A stretch of 64,000 nucleotides of DNA from assembly GCA_907163375.1 (NCBI GenBank), contig CAJQUW010000514.1, forward strand, positions 1 to 64,000, in the 5' to 3' direction. Source of the stretch: Prostheceraeus crozeri (taxonomy: Eukaryota > Platyhelminthes > Polycladida > Euryleptidae). The position numbers and the translations under genes were made by a program. Under the pieces are notes generated by a model that made no database searches, had not been told where the DNA came from, and saw only the letters and a program-made list of their open reading frames with translations. This document shows, one piece after another, positions 19,602 to 28,678 of this stretch. Every line of letters begins with the position of its first letter. Position 1 is the first letter of the stretch.

Positions 19602-20057
19602 ATGAATCCAACTGCCTCATTTTATTCACGACCCTCCTACGTAAGTGGTGGAGGACAAATTTACATCGGCGCTCGCCGCCAACGTGGAGGTAGCATACTT
19701 GGTACACTGAAATCTGTTGTAGCACCTCTCATATCCAATGTCGGTAGATCTTTAAAACGAAATGTTTTAAGTAATGCCGTTGGCTTTGCTGGTGATGTTG
19801 CTAGTGATCTTTCCAGAGGTAGAGGTTTTAAGAGCAGTTTGTTGAATCGTGGGAAGGAACGCGGTTTAAAAACATTGAAGCAGACCTTTGCTGGTGTTAC
19901 TCAAGGAAAGAAATCGCCTAAACGAATGAATAAAGGAAGAAGGAAACATCGCGGAGCTGGTAAGGTGCGATCTTCAGTCAAAAGGCATTCACGCAAACGT
20001 CGCAGAGGTTCTAATCATTCATCAGGCGCTAAACGACGACGCTGCTATAACTTCTAA
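19602..20057 (+). CDS. basic core protein with arginine/lysine-rich tail
   Basis: 151 residues starting MNPTASFYSR. A Gly-rich N-terminus contains SGGGQI and RQRGGSILG, candidate Gly-Gly cleavage sites for the adenain-like protease. The last 50 residues are very basic (KRHSRKRRRGSNHSSGAKRR), ideal for binding packaged DNA, comparable in role to the core proteins of adenoviruses. It sits 2 bp upstream of the capsid gene. The role is inferred from composition and position. Confidence 0.65.
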   Translation: MNPTASFYSRPSYVSGGGQIYIGARRQRGGSILGTLKSVVAPLISNVGRSLKRNVLSNAVGFAGDVASDLSRGRGFKSSLLNRGKERGLKTLKQTFAGVTQGKKSPKRMNKGRRKHRGAGKVRSSVKRHSRKRRRGSNHSSGAKRRRCYNF

Positions 20058-20059
20058 TC

Positions 20060-21337
20060 ATGGAGTGTAAAACTTCCGGGTTTTGTTTGTTTGATCAACA
20101 AGCCATACAGACAGATATTCTTAGTTCAAGTATTGTAGATTATCATCCTCGAACAGCTGAGAATGCTGGCCCCATTGAATTTGTTATTCTTGGTGGTAGT
20201 GATGACTACATAGATTTGAGTTATGCGATGGTTGATTTGAGGTTTAGAATTCAGCAAGCAGATGGAACTGCTATTGACGATACACATAAAGTTGGACTGA
20301 ACAATTTACCATTGACTACATTACTTCGCGATGTTTCTCTAACGATTGGAGAGCAGCAGGTGGAAGGTGGCCAAAGAGATTATCCCTATAAATCATATTT
20401 CAATCATGTATCACAGTTTCATCCAGCAGCACAAAAAAGTCATATGGAAGCCATGGGATGGTACAGAGATGAAGTAGGAAAATTTGATGCTGAAACAAAC
20501 AGTGGCTTTGTAAAGCGATCTGCTATGATTAAAGATAGTAAAGTATGTCAGCTATATGGTCCGCTGAATTTAGACTTCTTTAGACAGTCAAAGTTTTTAC
20601 TTTGTAATACCAGCATGCGACTCAAGCTGACATTGAATAAGCCTGAATTTGCGCTGAATGCATTTGCTAAAGTTGACAATTTTAGAATTCATGTGGAAGA
20701 TATTGCACTTTACATTCGTCGAGTAGTACCGAATCCAAGTGTCATTAGAGGGCATGCTGAAGGTCTTAACCGCCAAAATGCCATTTACCCCATTCAGCAT
20801 ACAAAGCTTCTCACCTTTACAATTCCGAAAGATCAAAATAGTTTCATGAAAGATGGCCTCTTTCCATCGGAAGCACCGAAGCTCCTCATGGTGGCAATGG
20901 TTGAAAATGATGCATTTAATGGTAATATAAAGAAGAATCCTTTCAATTTTAAACACAATCAGTTAAGTGAAATTGCTTTACGTGTAAATGGTGTGAGTCA
21001 TCCTGGTCCACCCTACAAACCAGATTTTGCTTCGGATCAATTTATGCGCAGTTATGTTGATTTTATGGATGTCTTTGGCTTTTACAATACGGATGACACC
21101 AACGGACTCACTATGAAAGAGTTTAAGAGTGGATATACTATTTATGCATTTGATTTGACTGCTGACAGCGATATTAGTGCACCCTATCCTCAAGCGAACG
21201 TGCCTCATAATATTCGTTTGGATTTGACGTTCAAAAGAACACTACCTGAGACGATCAATGTATTAATTTATGCAGTCTTCGATTCAAATATTGAAATTAC
21301 AAAGTATCGTGACGTGATTCTTCAGTATAATCGTTAA
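20060..21337 (+). CDS. MCP: major capsid protein, hexon-like double jelly-roll
   Basis: 425 residues. The family is recognised from the N-terminal pattern LFDQQAIQTDILSS, YHPRTAENAGPIEFVI, GGSDDYIDLSYAM; this corresponds to the F54H12.2-like proteins annotated in many invertebrate genomes, which are Polinton/adintovirus major capsid proteins. The length fits that family. The frame is intact and differs from the C copies at about ten positions, most of them single substitutions. The stop overlaps the protease start (TAATG). The gene lies between the core protein and the protease, the usual morphogenesis block. Confidence 0.85.
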   Translation: MECKTSGFCLFDQQAIQTDILSSSIVDYHPRTAENAGPIEFVILGGSDDYIDLSYAMVDLRFRIQQADGTAIDDTHKVGLNNLPLTTLLRDVSLTIGEQQVEGGQRDYPYKSYFNHVSQFHPAAQKSHMEAMGWYRDEVGKFDAETNSGFVKRSAMIKDSKVCQLYGPLNLDFFRQSKFLLCNTSMRLKLTLNKPEFALNAFAKVDNFRIHVEDIALYIRRVVPNPSVIRGHAEGLNRQNAIYPIQHTKLLTFTIPKDQNSFMKDGLFPSEAPKLLMVAMVENDAFNGNIKKNPFNFKHNQLSEIALRVNGVSHPGPPYKPDFASDQFMRSYVDFMDVFGFYNTDDTNGLTMKEFKSGYTIYAFDLTADSDISAPYPQANVPHNIRLDLTFKRTLPETINVLIYAVFDSNIEITKYRDVILQYNR

Positions 21338-21798
21338 TGAGTTGGTTGACTGCTGACGATATTAAGACTAAAGTGCAGCGTAATGCAGACGAAGCGACGT
21401 TGAAAGCTTTCGATAATGTCTATTCACTCGATACCTTGCCACCTGCAGTAAATCACTATCCCATCTTTATTGTGCTAAACACTCATTCGCAGAATTTAGG
21501 CGGTGAGCATTGGAAAGCGATCTTTATTGGAGAAGAACGACGTGGTGAACTATTTGACTCTCTTGCTCAACCTCCAAATATACCAACACAGCAGTGGTTG
21601 AGAAAACATACGCGTCAATATCAGCGAAATGAACGCATACTACAACATCCACTTTCATCAACGTGTGGTGCTTTTGTACTGTACTTCATCTTAAAACGTT
21701 TACATGTATCTCGATTTGTATCTGTTATTCAAAACTTTTCATGTAATCCATCCTCTAATGAAAAAATGATTTGTAAGTTCTATCATGATTTGAAATAA
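21337..21798 (+). CDS. PRO: adenain-type cysteine protease
   Basis: 153 residues. The catalytic triad can be read as His58 in GGEHWKAIFI, Asp74 in ELFDSLA and Cys110 in SSTCGAFVLYF, the order and spacing of adenovirus-type (C5/Ulp1-like) maturation proteases. In Polintons it processes virion precursors. The start overlaps the capsid stop. The identical full-length enzyme is in C at 52,277-52,738, and a truncated one at 55,684-55,938. Confidence 0.9.
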   Translation: MSWLTADDIKTKVQRNADEATLKAFDNVYSLDTLPPAVNHYPIFIVLNTHSQNLGGEHWKAIFIGEERRGELFDSLAQPPNIPTQQWLRKHTRQYQRNERILQHPLSSTCGAFVLYFILKRLHVSRFVSVIQNFSCNPSSNEKMICKFYHDLK

Positions 21799-21832
21799 AA
21801 ACATCATGTTGGAAAAATTGTTTTTTATTTTA
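21796..21832. terminator. overlapping convergent polyadenylation signals
   Basis: Only 26 bp separate the protease stop from the TBP-like stop. AAATAAAAAC on the plus strand and AAAATAAAAAAC on the minus strand overlap, so both transcripts probably end here. The same spacer is at 52,250-52,277. Confidence 0.6.
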
Positions 21833-22370
21833 CAATCCGCTGGGTACGTACATACTCGATGAGATAGTCTAGGATCACATTTGCTTGTACATGAGATTTT
21901 AGTCCAGTAATGATCACTTTACTATTATGAAAGATTGCCACATGCACAGGTAACCCACAACTAATGAGAGCTGCAGGAAAAAGTTCGGGTTCATAACACA
22001 AATTGTAACTGCTGGTACGAATCTTCAAAAATGATAGACTGTCACTCAATTGAGTAGAGATCACCATATTGTCCACAGTCAGATTCGACATCACACACCT
22101 ATCCCTCTTCCATATCCGACGTAGTAGTCTCTGTAGCTCTAAGCGCATTGACTGCGCCGATGAATGAGAAAGGGCGCCGAGAATCTGTACAGTCCCATTT
22201 GGGAAGAGTTGAAGATTCCGTGAATTGTTCATCTTCACCACTAACATTTGAGGACGGCCCGGGTAATACTTGCTGTTTGGAAGGTGTTGGTGTAATGTTG
22301 TGAGATCGATTTTGGTGTAGAGTCCGAAGCGACGGAGAATGTTGACGATGGTGTAGCGATGGCGCTTCAT
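21825..22370 (-). CDS. TATA-binding-protein-like protein
   Basis: I read a two-repeat TBP saddle in 181 residues. Repeat one ends with LFPNGTVQILGALSHSSAQ; repeat two contains YEPELFPAALISCG, VAIFHNSKVIITGLKSHVQA. The YxPELFP...IFxSGKxxxTGxKS order is the hallmark of TBP. I start at the Met at 22,370 because upstream residues of the longer frame come from the neighbouring PC4-like gene. The N-terminal repeat lacks some of the DNA-intercalating aromatic positions I would expect, so DNA contact may differ. It would act in the nucleus to recruit polymerase to viral TATA promoters; that is inference. It is transcribed toward the protease. The C copy differs by a handful of residues (for example G to W). 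Confidence 0.75.
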   Translation of the reverse strand: MKRHRYTIVNILRRFGLYTKIDLTTLHQHLPNSKYYPGRPQMLVVKMNNSRNLQLFPNGTVQILGALSHSSAQSMRLELQRLLRRIWKRDRCVMSNLTVDNMVISTQLSDSLSFLKIRTSSYNLCYEPELFPAALISCGLPVHVAIFHNSKVIITGLKSHVQANVILDYLIEYVRTQRIVK

Positions 22371-22692
22371 GATGAAAGAATGAGTAAATTGAGCGATGTA
22401 CCTTCCTTTTATACTTTTCCCAACTACCTTGATGAAATGTGAAGTTAGTATGGAGTTGGGAATGATAGAGTTGAATTCGCCGTTTGTTGACGCGCAACCA
22501 GATGCGATTTCCAATACGTGAATGTCTTTTCATATAGAAGTATTTCAAATCCTTCATGATATGATGTAATTATTGAAAATGACGATAAGATAAAGCAAAC
22601 ACTCTTCGCACATTTCCAGTTGAATCTTTGAAATAGACGTTTCGATCATGATCCGTTTCAATACGTTGTAGGGAATCTAATTTCCAACTCAT
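22099..22692 (-). pseudogene. second PC4-like gene, with early stop, overlapping the TBP-like gene
   Basis: Starts at an ATG at 22,692 (MSWKLDSLQ). It shows the PC4/p15 pattern: a conserved short strand region (NVYFKDSTGNV), then a strand-helix unit (FALSYRHF...MKDLKYF) and a tail (GSWEKYKRKVHRSIYSF). A TAA at about 22,572 interrupts it; C has Ser there. After the tail the same frame stays open for about 100 more codons across the TBP-like gene, Ser/Thr-rich and acidic at the end. PC4 proteins bind single-stranded DNA and stimulate polymerase II. The C copy is broken differently. Confidence 0.55.
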
Positions 22693-22714
22693 GGTGCGTG
22701 GTAGTTATGTCTGA

Positions 22715-23071
22715 TTAAGATTTGCATAGTAGGGCGATGAACTCACGACGAATAAATGTCATGATGGAGCGATGTATGTATCTTCTATACTTCTCCCAAT
22801 TGTATTTGCGAAATGAGAAACAGTTTGTGGAATGAGAATGGCAGATTTGAATTTCATTTCTGTAATGTTGAAGCCAAACTTGATCACCCAAGGAGATGAA
22901 TCTTAATGTTTCAAAATATTCCAAATCCCTCATGATATCATTGAGGTTGACAAATTGTCGCCATGTTAATGTAATACCTCTTGATGTATGACCATGAGAA
23001 TTTTTGAAATGTACGTTTCCATTACGATCAACTCTGATATATTGTAGAGAGTCCAAAATCCAAGTCTTCAT
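22715..23071 (-). CDS. PC4-like transcription coactivator protein
   Basis: About 118 residues from MKTWILDSLQ (23,071), with an alternative in-frame Met four codons upstream. The segment SRGITLTWRQFVNLNDIMRD matches the conserved 'GI(S/T)L...QW..L...I' core of PC4/p15 domains, preceded by a beta region with HFKNSHG. The C-terminal WEKYRRYIHRSIMTFIRREF matches the tail of its neighbour, so the two genes are tandem paralogues. PC4 binds single-stranded or melted DNA and helps transcription start. It is transcribed away from the structural gene at 23,107, with a 36-bp spacer. The copy in C has a +1 frameshift. Confidence 0.6.
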   Translation of the reverse strand: MKTWILDSLQYIRVDRNGNVHFKNSHGHTSRGITLTWRQFVNLNDIMRDLEYFETLRFISLGDQVWLQHYRNEIQICHSHSTNCFSFRKYNWEKYRRYIHRSIMTFIRREFIALLCKS

Positions 23072-23106
23072 GATGTTATGCAAAGCCGGAGATCAGCAAT
23101 ACCAAA

Positions 23107-24488
23107 ATGTCGTTTTATCATATTTTGCTTAGCAATGCGGCCGCAAATAGATTTGCTAGTAATCGAGCCGCACTCTTTTCTACTCCCATTGATCATACAC
23201 AACAGCTAAATGGAAAGTGGGAAGTGGGTGTCACTCAACTTGCTTATAGCAACTGTGTCTATACTTTTGATCATGAGGTGATGACTATTAATATGAGACG
23301 CACAGCTGCTTACCAATGTGAAAAGGGCTGCCGAGTATACATTCCACAGTGGCCAAAGAAAGATCTCTTATCATGTAAAAAGTTTATATATGATTTCCTG
23401 AATAAAGCGTGTAAACATATTGTCCAATTTACTCCGCACAATGATGATCATAATTATGTACATCATGTAGTTGAGAAAGATTGGATTGTTGGTTTAAGTC
23501 CAAGTTTAAGAAATGATTTAGGTTACCTCGCTATGATAATTATAACGTTAATTACCACCCAAGTGGTCATAAACAGTTAATATATCGAGAGGAAGCTTAT
23601 TATGTAGATCTTATTCCAAAAAATTAGAAGACGTTGGTGAAGAAGATTGTGATTAAGCCAAGAAAGACAAACATGACTCCTGAAACATTATTGAAGAAAT
23701 TTAATTATCTCCTTCGAGTTGATGGTAAACAAGTGGCAACATTGACTTATATCAAATCATCTAATCATATTGCAATAAGTGAATTAAATGATGATGATCT
23801 AGTATTAGTTTGTTCAAAAGATCTTCATCAGTTCTTACGACATCGTTCTGCAGCTGTTCATGGAAAATTTGATATGCAACATTTACCATGTGAAAGGTCA
23901 AATCAATTTGATACAGAATGGACCGTATCTTTATACAGAAAGTGTGTAGAGCCTTTAGGTGTTATCTTACATGAAACAAGAGTGTTGATGCCTCGCATTA
24001 TTACTTCAGTTAAGATGGCAATAGATTATTTGAATGAAGTGATTCAAGATGAACATATTTCGTTTTCTGAAAAAGACGGTGTTTTGTCTCTCACTATAAG
24101 TGGAAAAGGTATTGAACTAATTATGGATAAAACTCTAATGGACATTTTGGGTTTTGATCAAAATATCTTTAAAAGTGGTACTGTAACCAAAGCTAGCGCA
24201 GACATGTCGCTATCGCGTCGTATTAACTATTTTCAGATATATTCCAATATTGGTGAAGATGTACGTGTGGGAGATGTTGAAGCTCCATTGCTAGCAATGA
24301 TACCATACCAGCCAAAAAGCTGCAGTATTTTATCTGAGCATACTTTCAAGAAAGTGCATTATACAAAGCTGAAATCAAACTACATCCCACAAATTGATAT
24401 TGCAATTTATGACGATGCTGGTGCGTTGATTCCTTTTCATAAAGATGCTGTGACATGTATCACACTCCATTTCCGAATGAAGAGTTAA
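23107..24488 (+). pseudogene. structural protein of the 'WEVGV' family, paralogue a, broken
   Basis: The N-terminal part (23,107-23,580) has FYHILLSNAA and LNGKWEVGVTQLAY; the C-terminal part (23,634-24,488) has IYSNIGEDVRVGDVEAPLLA and a TLHFR ending. Both ends are hallmarks of one large Polinton/adintovirus protein, probably a vertex, penton or fibre-type virion component; the exact role is uncertain. The ORF is interrupted by a frameshift near 23,540 and by a TAG near 23,622. Both breaks are also present in C, so they predate the B-C split. C has further breaks. Confidence 0.65.
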
Positions 24489-24497
24489 TGCAAAAGT

Positions 24498-26048
24498 ATG
24501 CTAATATATTTTTCCAATGTGAATAATATGGAAAGTGAAAATAAGGACTCGTTTCTAATCTACTTGCCCAGTAATGCTTCTATGAATAAATTTCCCAAAA
24601 ATAAACCATCAGACTATCGAGTAGAATTAAATCGCCCACTACATTTAGAAGGTGAATGGGAGGTTGGCGTTTCTAGTATTTGCTATGATAGCAATATTCA
24701 GAATGTGAATGATTTGGAAGAAATGATATTGACTCCTCGCACCCATGATGGAATAACGATGAATAATGCATTCCAGTTCCCATACAATTTAACGTCAGAT
24801 GGAAAGTGGAACCATGAATGGATTCAGATAAAATCAGATTATTATGGTCCATTTGGGAATGAGAAAATTACTAAGGCATTCAACAGTGGTAATACTTCCA
24901 TCATGAAGAATAAGGATCAGAAAGTTTATGAGTTTACTATCTATCATTGGAGTGGGAGACAGTTCCTTCGCTTTCATTCTTTTACTAAAGGTCTTACACT
25001 GAGGTTGGATAATGAATTCTATCCACATCTCGGTTTTGGCCATGGACTACATCTAACGTCAATTGCTACTGCAAATGTTAAAAAAGTTTATTCAAATCGA
25101 ATCAACAAATTTCATTATAAATTTAAAATATTTGATGAAGATGTTGTAGAATGCGAAGAACGCATCATTTTGAAAAAGCGTGGTGTTCAACCTTTATCAC
25201 TTATTGAGTTAGTAAAACGATGGAATGAGACTGTGGGTAAGAAGTATGGAGAGAAAATTATGGCGGACAAAAATAAGTTGGTTATTCAGAAATATAATGA
25301 CAAACTTACAGTTTATTTCTCTCCAACCTTGCGTCATTTTGTAAGACATTATACACCTATTATTGGAAGCGGTGTGGTGTATGCTTCTCATGAATATCAC
25401 ACTAAAGCTGATTCAGTTAATGATGAATGGTGGGTGGACATCTATGGTGATCGCATCAAGAAAATTTACCAGTCTTATGAAGAATCTAAAGTTGCTATCA
25501 ATATAATGCCGCGTCTATATCATACAGTTGAAAGCTTCATTCATGTAGTAAATCCTTATATACAACAGAAGTTGAAGCATGTGATGAAAAGTAAATATGA
25601 TGTAAAGACACACCACATTTCGTTTTCAATTGAAAATCAACGCGTTGTTCTGAAACTGGGTGATGACATTCAATGTCAATTGAGTAAAAATTTGAAAAAA
25701 CTCTTTGGTTTTTCAATGCTACAAACTGTGTTTACTGCTGCGCATACGATTGGTATAGAAACACCAATGACACTTGATAAACATGAACAGCACCTTTACA
25801 TTCAAAGTGATTTGATTCTACCTATTTCTGTTGGTGAGAAAAAAGAATACATTTTACGTGATTTCATTCATGATAAAGACGCTTCATATGGAATAGTCGA
25901 GAAGATGTTTGAATCTATTTTCTATCATCCCGTCATCAAACAAATGATACCCTCTATTGCTATCAAAATTACCAATGGTTTACAAGAGTGCATCCATGTG
26001 AAAGTTACTAAATCCCTCGTAACTTTAGTGTTTCGGAAAACAAAGTGA
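24498..26048 (+). CDS. structural protein of the 'WEVGV' family, paralogue b, intact
   Basis: 516 residues; the Met at 24,528 (MESENKDSFLIYLPSN) is a plausible alternative start. The N-terminal domain has FLIYLPSNASMNKFPKNKP, LHLEGEWEVGVSSICY, the signature of the large structural protein beside the capsid gene in animal Polintons. The C-terminal domain repeats the plan of paralogue a (LYIQSDLILPIS...LVTLVFR). It remains open in both B and C with few differences, unlike paralogue a. It may be the functional vertex/fibre-like protein; that is inference. It is followed by convergent polyadenylation signals near 26,065. Confidence 0.7.
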   Translation: MLIYFSNVNNMESENKDSFLIYLPSNASMNKFPKNKPSDYRVELNRPLHLEGEWEVGVSSICYDSNIQNVNDLEEMILTPRTHDGITMNNAFQFPYNLTSDGKWNHEWIQIKSDYYGPFGNEKITKAFNSGNTSIMKNKDQKVYEFTIYHWSGRQFLRFHSFTKGLTLRLDNEFYPHLGFGHGLHLTSIATANVKKVYSNRINKFHYKFKIFDEDVVECEERIILKKRGVQPLSLIELVKRWNETVGKKYGEKIMADKNKLVIQKYNDKLTVYFSPTLRHFVRHYTPIIGSGVVYASHEYHTKADSVNDEWWVDIYGDRIKKIYQSYEESKVAINIMPRLYHTVESFIHVVNPYIQQKLKHVMKSKYDVKTHHISFSIENQRVVLKLGDDIQCQLSKNLKKLFGFSMLQTVFTAAHTIGIETPMTLDKHEQHLYIQSDLILPISVGEKKEYILRDFIHDKDASYGIVEKMFESIFYHPVIKQMIPSIAIKITNGLQECIHVKVTKSLVTLVFRKTK

Positions 26049-26059
26049 AGTCATTGTGA

Positions 26060-26078
26060 TATGTTTATTGAAATAAAA
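26060..26078. terminator. bidirectional polyadenylation signal
   Basis: TTTATTGAAATAAA gives AATAAA on both strands between the structural gene and PolB. The same sequence is in C near 48,005. Confidence 0.55.
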
Positions 26079-26226
26079 ATATGTGTATGAAAAAGTCTTT
26101 TCACAGATATAGGTGAATGGGCTGACTGTAGGCATATATTCACAAGGAAGAAACGATCTCATGCGATACATAAAACAGCAATGTTTCTCTACAGAAATCA
26201 ACATGAAAATACTAAGTTAAGGATGA

Positions 26227-28483
26227 TTATGCTAAGACGTCTCCTGAATGTGGTAGTGTGAGTTTAATTCTTTTGGGTGGTGGTATGTTTGTGTCAGGAT
26301 GTCCATGTGGAAGAGATATGTTATGTTCTAACCAGCACCTCTTATCCTCCCATGCTGAAAGCGCCCGTTTCCTGAAAGTATGAGTTTTGATCTCATGCGA
26401 CTTAGATTTTAAGATTGTCATATTGACAAACGTTATATTTTTATTTCTATAGGCTTCCCTGAAATTTTTATGTTTCATGTTAGAGACCAATGATCTTGAT
26501 ATGCCTTTAGCGCGCTTAATACTATCGTCTCTATCCTTTAATTTCATACTGTACATTTTTGATCGGAGGAGAATCATTTCATCTATTTCCTTCCCTGCTG
26601 TCTCATCCTTAAAGCAGCCAAGTTTTGCCTTATTTTTGATGGAGTAGAGTGGGTGATCAGTAGGATAATTTGATGTATCAAAATATCTTTCTAAAGATTT
26701 TCCTACTTCATTGAAATTTAAATCTTTTTGAGTGGTAATACCTAAGAAGAAACTATCTGTATCACCACCCAACAAACGAACCTCTTTTACGAGAGGACAT
26801 GGTTTTAGTATTTTATAAAAGAGTTGGTACATTTCAAGTACAGCTTGGCCAATATAGATGGGCTTGCACAACTCAACTTCAGATTTTATCATTTTAACAC
26901 CTACAAGGTCCTCATCGATAGTGTCTCTATCGATGAATAGAGGTGATGAGACCAATTTCTTAAATCTTGTAACATCATTGACTAGTTTACAGTTTACACG
27001 TTTTCTAACATCCTCCATCATCTTACCAAATAGACTATTATTCTTATACTTATAAAAATCCTTTTTAAAATTATTTAGGGCTAGTGCACGTTTCTGGCTG
27101 TTGCTATCAATATATGGTTTGAGGAAGGCTTTCTGTCTAAATTTAATAATGCGGTGAACTCATTAAAATCATACCCATTTCTAAATAAAATTTTAAGATG
27201 CTAAAGCGAACTAGATAGTTTTCATTATCATACTGGGTGAGTAAAAGTTTGCGGCAAGGCTTATAGTCGGGTTGACCGCATGATTCTAAATCTTTATGAA
27301 ATTGTTTCATAAAGTCGGAAAACATATCTTTGGTCACTTCACCTGATTCGGGTGCGAGTGGAAAATCTACGGTTTTATGTTTAATATTATTTGGATAGAT
27401 TAGATCTATCTCAAAATAATATCCCCAATCACCTTCATCTGGAATTGCTAGTATGTTAGAAGGGTTGGAGAGATGCTGAATTTCACTATCATCTAACCAG
27501 CTAAACTCAGAGTGAGGGAGTGGTTTGGATAGTGAACTACCATATAAATTATTTTGGTCATAATACTTAAGATGAGTCTGATCATTACCTACTAATTTTG
27601 ATTTTAACCTATGTTTATTTACAAATGTGAGACCACCGCGAATTCCTCGTTCAAATAGATTATACATCTCTGGATCTTGTAAGAGATGAATGAGCACTCA
27701 CCAGTCATTTTAAAAGCAGACTTAAATGACATGGCTGGCAGACTGACAAAGTGGACGGGATCTAACTTATCTTCTTCTAATGCCACTCGTCGAAACTCCT
27801 GAAATACATCAGCCAGCAAAAATACATCTAACTTAAGATAGGCAATCATATATTCGCCAAATGTATGGCAGTCAAATTTTATCCATGCATCTTGTGCATG
27901 ATCATAATCTTCGGTCTTACATTCTGCGCCGCTCAAATCATTTTTAAATTTATCTATGGGTGGAAGAGAAGTCTCGCCGAGTTTACTAATCGCATCAAAA
28001 TATGCATATGGAAAGACTCCTTTCCGTGTGATGACTTCATCGGTTAGATTTGGATATTGTTTCTTAAGATTTTGTGTTAGTGGAAGAGAGTTTAGATTTT
28101 GTACGAGAGAGGCCAGTGATGCAGTCATAAATTGGTAGGAATCTAAAAATTTTATATCAAAATAGACCGTCTTATTTTCTTTAGTTTTATCAACAGGCAC
28201 TTTTGCTGTCATGGCCATAAACTTCTCTCTCGTTTGTGCTATTACATCAAGCTTCCACTCTTTCATTTGACCTAAACCTCCTTTTATTATCATATGGCTG
28301 TCGTAGCCCTTGAAATTATGGAAAATGACGGGTAATGTACGCCGTTTCATCCTAAGTGAAAATTGCATTTTGAACATAGTGCGTTTCTAAATTTACCAGT
28401 GATGTGATCATGGTCTCGCACTTTCTTAATCTTATCATCATCAAATGTTTTCCTACATTTGAGGCAAACGTTGCTGACATATG
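26227..28483 (-). pseudogene. PolB: protein-primed family B DNA polymerase, C-terminal part, broken (B copy)
   Basis: The minus strand carries Exo II (FHNFKGYDSHM), Exo III (YMIAYLKLDVFLLADV), motif A (YDQNNLYG) and motif C (LGGDTDSFF). It has frameshifts near 28,375, 27,690 and 27,165, and the segment holding motif B (KxxNNSLFG in C) is out of frame. The 5' half, including zinc fingers and Exo I, is missing: at 28,483 the gene is joined to the dispersed module at an ATAG hairpin. Protein identity to the C polymerase is only about 80%, much lower than in the capsid block. It would have copied the element DNA with a protein primer. Confidence 0.85.
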
Positions 28484-28617
28484 CTGATAGCAGATTCAAC
28501 TTAATGATAGTATTCGCCAGTCTAAAGACTGCCCAGGGCAAACCGTGTGGAGGTTCTATCATGTCTTGCACCATGGTGGCCCTTATGAGAGCCGTTGGTT
28601 TGTTCTCGTCGTATCTG
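28484..28617 (-). repeat. dispersed ~125-bp module at the PolB break (B copy)
   Basis: Read on the minus strand it follows an acceptor ATTTTCAG (ending 28,618), and runs to CTGCTATCAG where PolB sequence begins. Half of the hairpin arm seen in A and C is lost at the junction. Confidence 0.6.
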
Positions 28618-28678
28618 AAAATAGAAGGAAAAATAGATGAAATTATATTCAAGTGATAGAGATGATATTAACTTACCA
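28618..28678 (-). other. predicted intron before the module
   Basis: Minus-strand GTAAGT donor near 28,677 and ATTTTCAG acceptor at 28,618. Element C has a matching intron at about 39,450-39,509, also ahead of the module. Confidence 0.5.

Noticed and set aside
20597-21208. Antisense frames of 119 and 76 aa in the capsid gene
   Set aside because: They are present in all copies only because the capsid gene is conserved; no promoter, domain or start context supports them.
27697-27720. A possible intron at GGTGAGTG in the B polymerase
   Set aside because: C reads straight through with coding sequence; a 2-bp difference explains the break as a frameshift.
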